From assembly GCA_000226015.1 (NCBI GenBank), contig JH153380.1, positions 8,419-31,016 of the forward strand: a stretch of DNA of 22,598 nucleotides, written 5' to 3'. The position numbers and the translations under genes are program-made. The notes under the pieces are model-generated. The model was not told where the DNA came from and made no database searches. It worked only from the letters and a program-made list of their open reading frames with translations. Positions within the stretch are counted from its first letter, which is position 1, and each line of letters starts with the position of its first letter. Source of the stretch: Mnemiopsis leidyi. Lineage: Eukaryota > Ctenophora > Tentaculata > Lobata > Bolinopsidae. Below are positions 1-7,336 of the stretch, one piece after another.

Positions 1-157
<157 letters not shown>

Positions 158-347
158 AACAAGAACTAGAACAACATAAAGAACAACAAGAACAACAAGA
201 ACAACACTCACTGCTGATAAATCAGGTAAAATTCTTTATCAATTCAGTTAGTTCAGTGATAAATTGAGCAGTGTTCACAGGTAATACAGTCGACAATTTG
301 AGCAATTTTTTTGGATAACTTAGTAGGTTTATGAGCCAGGCAAGTAC

Positions 348-447
348 CTCTCCAGAGAGCTTGTCCAGAAGCTCCTGGGCAGCTTCTCCTTCAGTAAAAA
401 CGTTGACAATGTTGTGTGTGTTCCCACGCTCCAGCTCACATATCAGC
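348..447 (-). CDS. Orphan internal exon, gene unassigned
   Basis: On the minus strand a 100-nt open segment is bounded by a good acceptor (tagatttttcag before 447) and a donor (GAGAG|gtact at 348/347). Its open frame contains the peptides LICELERGNTHNIV and EGEAAQELLDKLSGE, which are charged, helix-prone and coding-like. It lies downstream of the SMPD4-like exons on the same strand and could be a later exon of that gene. However, the open frame needs two nucleotides from the preceding exon, whereas the exon ending at 2542 closes in phase 0. An unseen exon in between, or a different gene, is therefore required. I do not recognise the peptide. Confidence 0.35.
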
Positions 448-630
448 CTGAAAAATCTATATTAAGAAGCTGGCAAGCCAAGGTCATTTAATTTTACTTA
501 TCCACTTAAGAATTAACATACCTTTTCTAAATTATTATCTTGGTTTATGACATTAAGGCAATAACTGATTTGAAGTAGAAGCTGATTCTTAGAAAAATGA
601 GATTTGAACATCTCTCTACCACGTGACATT

Positions 631-780
631 TACGTCGTCCTGCCACAGAAAATTTTACCGCAGAGATTTTGTCCCAGCGACCCTAACCCTTATCCTAACC
701 CAAACGACGTTGTCTGTTGTGCAGCAAGACGTCACTTGGGTGAAATCTCTGCGTTACAACGTTCTGGGTCAAAACGTCAG
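631..780. repeat. Foldback / MITE-like element, copy 1
   Basis: Two arms of about 48 bp, roughly 60-65% identical by eye, are inverted relative to each other. The best-matching core is gcagagattt at 660-669 against aaatctctgc at 743-752. The centre holds telomere-like ccctaaccc motifs. A related sequence lies at 21562-21697 with the same order of landmarks (cctgccacagaa, cagag, cccagcgacc, ccctaaccc, gttgtccgttgtg-like). This indicates a dispersed non-autonomous element family and not a gene. An open frame across it is incidental. Confidence 0.6.
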
Positions 781-1679
781 TCACCGACATTTAAAGTTCT
801 AACCAGAAAGGATCACGTGACCTACCTAAGAAGTGGAGGAGCGGAGTATATCTTGAGAACTCGGGAGAGAAGAGTGACATTCTTGCCGCTACAGATGAGG
901 GAGTGAGACATCCTTCTCAGACACCTGTCAAGAAGGTTACAGTAGGCTGGGAGGTTATCTCGCACGAAGTTCTGCCATTCTGATATGTTGCTGTCTGTCA
1001 GGGGTCCTGAAGTAGAGTGTCACGTGACTCGCTCATGTGATAAACCTTACTGGCTACCTCGTCAGTGCCAGGTTAGAAGACAAAAACGCAAAAACCGGAA
1101 CATAAAAAAGCGTTTGAATCTAAAGTTTAGGTTTTTGGAGAAATTTTAAGATACTATTCTAAGATACTATTCTAAGATGGAAGGAAATCAAGGTAAAATT
1201 CCAAACCCGGTACGATTGAAGTATATCTCCAAGGTTGGATGTAGCTTAGCCAGGTTTCTAGGAGTCCTCTAAAACTAGATATCAGGGGCCAGGTCGTGAA
1301 GTGGTAGTTAAGAAACTGAAAACCCGGGTTGTGAGTGTTGCTATAATTAATGAAAATAGTCTAACAGCTTAGATTTAGGATAAATAATAACAGCAGGCAA
1401 TCTGTAGTCAAGATTGTCTGTATTATAAATAACATTATAACAAATGATTGTTGATCTTTGCAGATAACTATCTGGGCTGGTTACAAAGTCAAATAACAGA
1501 TACCTAACCAGCTATAACTAAAGTCTGCTGACCTGGAAAGTGTTGCTCTGGAAAGAAGAGGAGATATAGTTAGTTATATCCTCTGTGTACCGGTCTTTAA
1601 CTAAGTGTGGAGTGTACACAAACCGGTGTGTGTGTTTCACCAACATCCTGATTATCCGGACCTGAAGAGGAGAGATAGT
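781..1679. other. Gene-free stretch
   Basis: I see no open frame with splice sites or recognisable protein content. A CACGTG palindrome flanked as tgtcacgtgac occurs near 1018-1028, and a short direct repeat (aagatactattct, twice) near 1149-1176. The stretch is probably intron or intergenic DNA downstream of the SMPD4-like exons. Confidence 0.5.
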
Positions 1680-1899
1680 AAATGTCAAGATAGTATCATG
1701 TAAATGTCAAGATAGTATCATGTAAATGTCAAGATAGTATCATGTAAATGTCAAGATAGTATCATGTAAATGTCAAGATAGTATCATGTAAATGTCAAGA
1801 TAGTATCATGTAAATGTCAAGATAGTATCATGTAAATGTCAAGATAGTATCATGTAAATGTCAAGATAGTATCATGTAAATGTCAAGATAGTATCATGT
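1680..1899. repeat. 22-bp minisatellite, 10 identical copies
   Basis: Ten consecutive copies of a 22-bp unit (containing gtcaagatagtatcatgt) occupy 220 bp with no difference visible between copies. Perfect identity implies recent expansion or active homogenisation. The unit is not a multiple of three, and the tract is not part of any gene model here. Confidence 0.97.
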
Positions 1900-2013
1900 A
1901 TTCAAGCCTGGAGTCATATAACATGATAAGGGGCTTTTTTTGTTGTTTTTAAATAAATTAACTAGGCTACCCCCACATTGAAATTAGAGCAATGTAGCTA
2001 GTTACTGGTAAGA

Positions 2014-2175
2014 ATGACTGCGTTGTTTTTCTTCTTCCGGGCTCCGGCGACTACCGTTTTCATCTTCCGCAGCCGCAAAGCTGTGGTCCATCACCACTTA
2101 TTCGAAATTCCTACATCTTCCATGTCCTACAAGATCCACGACCCACGTCTAGTATTACTAAAGAACGGGAAATGA
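2014..2175 (+). other. Short open frame, doubtful
   Basis: An ATG-initiated frame of about 52 codons on the plus strand begins MTALFFFFRAPATTVFIF and ends at a TGA near 2173. It is locally GC-richer than its surroundings. No donor, acceptor or family match is evident, so it may equally be a fragment of a dispersed repeat. Confidence 0.15.
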
Positions 2176-2190
2176 TAGCGCGTATGTAAC

Positions 2191-2243
2191 AAATTAACTA
2201 AGAAACACAGTTACCTGGTCAAAATTAACTAAGAAACACAGTT
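2191..2243. repeat. 31-bp tandem duplication of a splice-donor region, split by a SINE
   Basis: A 31-bp unit at 2191-2221 is repeated immediately from 2222. The second copy is interrupted at 2243 by the SINE and resumes at 2526-2548 after it. On the minus strand the unit contains the last bases of the SMPD4-like exon and its donor (gaccag|gtaact). A second, decoy donor therefore lies at 2215/2214, about 330 bp downstream of the real one at 2542/2541. Confidence 0.85.
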
Positions 2244-2525
2244 GTGGTTTCAAGTGGGGAGGGGGCCTTTTTTCAGGTCCTCAATTCGAGCAAGCTCGAC
2301 TCCCAGAGGTGTGCACTGATTGTTAACGGGTGTGTTATGTTGTGGGTGGGCCGAAGGATCAACCAAGCTACATGATGTGTACGGAGCAGATATTTGAACG
2401 GACACGATTTCCACTGATAGTCAATTCAGAAAATTCATGGGCCGGCACCGTGCCGAGTCGGATATGATCCGACAACCTCTGCATTGTCTAGATGAGTGCT
2501 CTACCAATTGAGCTACCGGCCCTAT
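2244..2525 (-). mobile_element. tRNA-derived SINE, with 14-bp target-site duplications
   Basis: An insertion of about 282 bp is flanked by direct repeats taagaaacacagtt (2230-2243 and 2526-2539). Its 5' head, on the minus strand from 2522 to 2439, is tRNA-like. It has a 7-bp acceptor-stem pairing (GGGCCGG with CCGGCCC), an intact A box (TAGCTCAATTGG), a D-stem (GCTC/GAGC), and a degenerate B box (GGATCATATCC) inside a GTCGG/CCGAC stem. The tail of about 195 bp is unrelated to tRNA. The extra bases before the 3' acceptor strand and the mutated B box argue against a functional tRNA gene. The element sits two bases inside the intron of the SMPD4-like gene, beside a splice donor. Confidence 0.85.
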
Positions 2526-2541
2526 TAAGAAACACAGTTAC

Positions 2542-5105
2542 CTGGTCAATAGAGAGCACAACTTTGTTGGTATCGTTCCCTCTCTGGTTCAGCCACATCT
2601 CAAACATGATCTCCGCAAAGGCCTGAGAGAGGGAGTATGTGTTGGGGACGAATCTGTTGATCTGGGGAGCAGCACTGCAGTGTGGGATACTGTTACCTGA
2701 GGAGAGGGTGTTAGTCTGAGGTGTCATTCAGAGAGAAGAGACCTTTTTTACGATACTAACATCTTTTCATAAAAAGAGGTATTATATGTGGTATATCGAG
2801 TTTGGAGGAGTCTTAAAAAGATGGAATATTGAAAACTTGCTGAACTTGACAATTTGCCAACAAATGAAACCGAGACAAGATAATCCTGGTACCGGGGGGT
2901 AAGAAGTAGTGGAGGTAATCCTCAACTAGCTGAGTGTAGAGAACCTCAGCTAGACTTGCCGGCCAGACCACCCCAGGAGGAGGGTGGATCAGGAAGTAGG
3001 TGAAGTACATGAAGTAGTAATGGTACGCTGTCATGCTCAACTCTTTGGAGTCTATGTCCACCTTCACGAACATCCTGGGGAAGAGAGGTTTAGCTAGGAA
3101 TCACAAAGATTGGCCATGTGCGGAGGGGGGTTGAGATTATTTTCTAGACGCGGAGAAGCCTATAAATAGGTCTATTCTTGTAGAGAAGCCGTGTATAGAT
3201 GTATAACTGAGTGTTACTGTAACACCACACCTGTAGAGGGAAGGAACAGCACGCTCGTTAAGAAGAGCTACTGAGTTGGGAGGAAGAGCGTTGAAGGGGA
3301 AGAGGAAGTGGGAGGAGTTGTCACTCTCCAGACACTGCAGAGCTTTGAACAGGCAACCTGAGAGTAGGGGGGTCATGTTAGGGGAATTTAACTCGACCAC
3401 GATATTTAGACCATTTGGCCTACGTCCGGGTGTCATGGTCAAAAAATTGTTGTTGTTGGCGGAAATCTAAATTTTCTAAGTTCATGGTCAATTTTTGACT
3501 ATTGACAATGGGGCTAATTTCATGATGTCATGGTCACTGCCTTAACCCCCCCCCCCTCCTGATACAACAAGTGTTTGAGGGAAACAATTAGGTTGATAGG
3601 GTAATATAGTATCAGAGAGAAAGCGAAGAGTAACAAGGCACATGATGTTAGCTAAGGAAACAGAGTAAAAAGTAAAACAAATTTCGATCAATAGATAAAA
3701 CAAATAAATTAATTCGTAACATCAACAAAGTGTCTTGCAAAGAACTGATAAAGTTCATTCCATAATCATGAAAGGAAACAGTAACTCATAACATAAGATC
3801 TCCTTCCACTCCACTCCAATTTAAGAATTCTAAATGACAGATCCCTAAAATTCCATCAAATCTCTACACTTTCTACCACCTGAAGCAAAAATAGGACCAG
3901 GGGTGGGTACAACAGATGCTGTCCCATTTATCTCTTCACACAGTTCCTGGAGCAGTGCCAAGAGGAAACACCTTGAATCCCCTCTCTGAACCCTTGTAGA
4001 GAGCTCTACTGCACTCTCCTCTACCTCGTCTGGTCACGTGACCATCTACTTCAGCACTAGCTCCACTTTTCAGAGTGTCTAGCGACACGGTGTTACCTAG
4101 CATTGATTCTAGAAACGTGTTTAATTGACGTGTTTCTGGGGAGTCGCGCGACGTTGCTATAACAACAAAACCAGTCCTTAACAACCGTTGTATCAACATC
4201 ACTACGTCTTTCACTAAACATCCAAGTCCAAGAAAAATATGAACATCAGTCAATACGACAACTTGGGTTTCAGCAACTTTCTCTACAGATTGTGCAACTT
4301 CCACCAAGTCCGGAGGAGAGTCAAGTGGACAGTCCAACTCTCTAAACTTTAACAATTCCCTTTCTAGCATATCACTAACATTTACCCCACATTTAGCGAG
4401 CAGGGCTGTGTGATGGTTAACTTGACTTGGTCCAACATGATGGAGCAGGGTAACGGGGGTGTTCTGTTTGAGGTGTTTCTGTGTCAGGTAGGTAAGGAGG
4501 GAGGATGTGTTACCATGACGGCCAGATGTAAGGAGGTAGTTCCCGGGCGGTAACCATGGCTCTAGAGCATCCAGGATCATCCTACAATTCAATAATACTG
4601 GTCAGTTTGGGGACAGTTACGAGAAGAAAATATTACTTACAGCAGTAAATAGCTATTGTACATAACATTAAAACTTACCCCCGTTAGGTTTAAGAAAAGC
4701 TCTGATAGCTTTAAAGTCAGTAGGATGGAAGTTGGAGTGAAGGGAGGACAGTCTCCAGCCTGGGGTGGAGTCGTAGCCGAATATGTTGGAAAGGAGCTGA
4801 GGTAGGTACATGTGGAGTTGCCGGATTGGCAGGGTGGGCAGAAGTTCCGTTAGACTCTAAGAATGGGGTATTAGGGGTATTCAGGAATTGTTCATGTTCT
4901 ATGATAGGATAAAATTGGGAATGTTAATTTTGCGGGTATGGTAGTAGTTCAATTGTTCAATTGATCAGACTTTAATTTCTACACAGTTTGCGTAGAAATG
5001 ATTCTATATTTTACATTCTGTATAGATTATATATATATCGGTAACACTAACCTGGCATCTCACAGAAAGTGGTTCTTGTTTTAGAATCGTCAGAGCACTA
5101 TCCAT
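2542..5105 (-). CDS. SMPD4: SMPD4-like protein (neutral sphingomyelinase 3 family), first five coding exons; continues beyond left edge
   Basis: Five phase-compatible exons are seen: 5105-5052, 4856-4679, 3357-3231, 3074-2893 and 2696-2542. All have GT-AG introns and together encode 232 residues. The ATG at 5105 opens MDSALTILKQEPLSVRC. Later segments follow the order of vertebrate SMPD4 N-terminal sequence: RQLHMYLPQLLSNIFG, then DSTPGWRLSSLHSNFHPTDF, FLFPFNALPP, EDYLHYFLPPG and EIMFEMWLNQ. SMPD4 is an ER/nuclear-envelope membrane protein linked to sphingomyelin hydrolysis and nuclear pore assembly. Its C-terminal membrane anchor is not in the window. Intron 2 (4678-3358) contains an ELP6-like gene on the same strand. 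The donor at 2542/2541 is followed at once by a SINE target site and a duplicated decoy donor. Family assignment is from remembered sequence, not a search. Confidence 0.85.
3936..4580 (-). CDS. ELP6: Elongator complex subunit 6-like protein, intronless and nested in an SMPD4-like intron
   Basis: A single-exon frame of 214 residues starts at the ATG at 4580 (MILDALEPWLPPGNYLLTSG). The frame also runs a few codons upstream, but without an ATG. The pattern matches ELP6, a RecA-fold protein lacking ATPase motifs that forms the Elp456 ring of Elongator, which supports wobble-uridine modification of tRNA. Supporting segments are an N-terminal strand and helix after GRHGNTSSLLTYL, the LGVSL-type region HHTALLAKCGVNVSDMLERE, the Walker-B-like strand VVVLTDVHIFLGLG, and the C-terminal ending ERGFKVFPLGTAPGTV resembling vertebrate ELP6. 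At 214 residues it is somewhat shorter than vertebrate ELP6 (about 266). It lies wholly inside SMPD4-like intron 2, same strand. Lack of introns suggests either retroposition or ancestral loss. A palindromic ggtcacgtgacc lies near 4032-4043 within the coding region. Confidence 0.78.
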   Translation of the reverse strand: MILDALEPWLPPGNYLLTSGRHGNTSSLLTYLTQKHLKQNTPVTLLHHVGPSQVNHHTALLAKCGVNVSDMLERELLKFRELDCPLDSPPDLVEVAQSVEKVAETQVVVLTDVHIFLGLGCLVKDVVMLIQRLLRTGFVVIATSRDSPETRQLNTFLESMLGNTVSLDTLKSGASAEVDGHVTRRGRGECSRALYKGSERGFKVFPLGTAPGTV

Positions 5106-6179
5106 CCTATAATCGTGACATATATTTAGTTAAAAGTACCGGTAAATCAATTCTCCAGTAGTGAAATAAGTTAATCAAGTATTATGTAGATATTGCAATA
5201 GACTAATGGCTTAGAAAGAAGTCAATTTAACCTTCAGAAGTTGAGACTGAAGAATTTTAGATTTACAGTAAAACAACGATATCTAGTTTGTTAAGACGTT
5301 AAATATTGTTTGATGGCAAATTACTTGAAAGACAAAGGTATTCCCTACTTAAAACTACGTTTAATAAAACCATGAACTACCTTCCAAGCCCTGCCAGTCT
5401 TAAAGTGAAACAGGATTTTTGAATTAAATTGTTAACTCCATTGAATTTCTGGGAAAAATTATTTCGTTCATTGAGCTGAGGAGACTTGGCAGGGTTAGCC
5501 AGGAGTGTGCGATACAAAACAAAATAATATTCACATAAAATTCAAGCCTACAAAACGAAAATTCAGAAATTTACACAGACATTTCAGCAATTACTTAGCA
5601 TTTCGACCTCAACAATGTACAAACATAAGCAAAAAGCATTGAAATAAACTAATTTACATGAAACAGCTATTTTAGTAATGAATTGTCGGAAAAATGAGAG
5701 AAAAAGGATCATGCTTTCGATTATTTGGTGCTATTAAAAAATTAGTGATGCCAATGATACAAAATTTCAAATCAGGTGGTTAAACATTATTTCCTAAAAT
5801 TTACGGTTCGGCCACTTGGCAAAATATGTAAACAACTCCCGCCAAAATACAGATTATGTTAGTCCACTAATGATATTAATGGTACTATAACAGGGTTTAG
5901 GGAGTGTAATAACAAAAAATTTGCAACCAAACATGTAACAAAATATATTCAATGAACTAAAAATACACATACTAAATGTTAAGTTCCGATGCACGCTAAT
6001 TTTAAAGTTTATCATATCTTTTGATAGCTAACCCATGTTAAATAAAATATTTTCTTTTTGACGGAACAAATCCCAACACAGCGTACAAAACAGTCTCAGT
6101 TGCACTTTATATAGACAAATATATTTTTATACTGCGCTACCTTTACAACATGAAAACGAAAGTTTTCACAAATGTCAAA
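5106..6179. other. AT-rich intergenic stretch upstream of the SMPD4-like gene
   Basis: No coding segment could be supported. An inverted pair (agccctgccagtctt near 5387 and agacttggcagggtt near 5483) could fold or mark a small foldback element. The 5' end presumably contains the SMPD4-like promoter, but no clear TATA or initiator was identified. Confidence 0.4.
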
Positions 6180-6418
6180 CTAAGAATCTTCTTCTTTATC
6201 AGTAATTTCTTCCTCTCTGGATATCAGATATGACTCAGCCGCTGAAAGGAAATTTATACTCTTAATAAAGCATACTTATAATTAACTCATTATAACTTTT
6301 AATTTAAAAAAGTTTAAGTTGGCATGCAGAGATAGCATTATCGTGATGCGCTTACCACATTTCCGTGAAAAATAATCATTAAGTCAACGACAGACTGAGA
6401 AACCTGCACGTAAGCCAT
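6180..6418 (-). CDS. Candidate two-exon small gene; reading phases do not match
   Basis: On the minus strand an ATG at 6418 opens 21 codons (MAYVQVSQSVVDLMIIFHGN) up to a consensus donor (GTG|gtaagc at 6356/6355). An acceptor (tttcctttcag) at 6242 precedes a 62-nt segment whose best frame reads AESYLISREEEITDKEEDS before a stop at 6182-6180. Each half looks coding-like, but the join is out by one nucleotide. Joined as written, the second exon instead gives RLSHI then a stop. Explanations are a sequence error, a pseudogene or chance. The ATG lies about 70 bp from that of the divergent plus-strand gene at 6487, so a shared promoter is conceivable. Confidence 0.25.
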
Positions 6419-6486
6419 GATTGTCAGTTCATTTGCCAGCAGCTAATTCAAACAATTTGTTATTACATGTCAGTAGAACCGCAGAC

Positions 6487-7033
6487 ATGAACTTTAGATT
6501 TCTTGGCCTACTTATGTTTTTGTGTATTGTGATGCCGCTACATTTCATCGACATACTTTTACATTACAGGTACTAGACTGTTAATACCTCAGTTTAATAA
6601 GTTTAGTCTACGCAACTTGGTTGAAGATGATTCATAACTTGTTAAAATCACTTCGGAAATGCTTCATTTGTTCCACATTTCTATCAATCTGATACCGGGA
6701 CTTAACAAACAATAACGATCGTATTTTAGACACAGGAACTACTACAGATCGGTGAGACTAGAGAACCAGCAGAAGGAGAGTGAGGGAGAACTCTACTCGC
6801 CACAACACCACACATCACCCGACACTCTACCCAACAACCATGGCTACAACAAGAGTAACCTGCACGTGCTGTTTGCTAATGTGGACGAGATAGACTTGTA
6901 TTTGGAGTACTTGGAGAACTCAGGAGAGATGGAGAGTTATTATGGAGATAAAGAGAACTATAAGAGGAGGAGGGTAGTGGAGAGGAGAAGTTCGGTCAGG
7001 AATAGAGTAGTGCGATTCAGAACTCTACGGTGA
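6487..7033 (+). CDS. Small secreted or single-pass protein with polybasic C-terminus, function unknown
   Basis: Two phase-compatible exons (6487-6569 and 6736-7033, GT-AG intron) encode 126 residues. The first exon is almost entirely a hydrophobic leader (MNFRFLGLLMFLCIVMPLHF), consistent with a signal peptide or N-terminal anchor. The remainder is hydrophilic: a Gln/Glu/Ser/Pro-rich stretch, an acidic segment with DEIDLYLEYLENSGEMES, and a strongly basic tail rich in RRR and RR pairs ending RVVRFRTLR. Basic pairs after a leader could be processing sites for peptide hormones, or nucleic-acid or heparin contacts. Neither is demonstrated, and I do not recognise the family. It converges on the receptor gene whose stop codon is at 7337. 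Confidence 0.65.
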
Positions 7034-7336
7034 TCGTTACTTGAGATACATGTTGGATATTAGTATAACTTGTTGATTGCATCATGAGATTTGATATTCA
7101 CTTTTTACAAAACCTGTCTATTGATGCCAGATTTGTCACAGAAATTGTTGCATATGAAAACAATGAAGATAACATAAACACGCCCAGATTGCTTCACGAA
7201 CGTGTCACCAAGCTTGAGCCCGCAAAATTTGTAAATTTGTAACAACAAAAACCCAACAATCAGCATTCAGCAGCAATCAACGATTTAACAAGATTTGCAT
7301 TCGAGCTTGATCGCGAAACAAGCAAATTTACTTGAA

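Noticed and set aside
604..906. 100-codon plus-strand open frame
   Set aside because: It runs through the inverted-repeat element at 631-780 and starts at a non-ATG codon; composition is non-coding.
1680..1899. CRISPR-like array
   Set aside because: Units are contiguous and identical with no spacers; it is a minisatellite in an animal genome.
2439..2522. Functional tRNA gene on the minus strand
   Set aside because: Acceptor stem and A box are good, but the T-loop is mutated, extra bases precede the 3' acceptor strand, and target duplications show that it is the head of a SINE.
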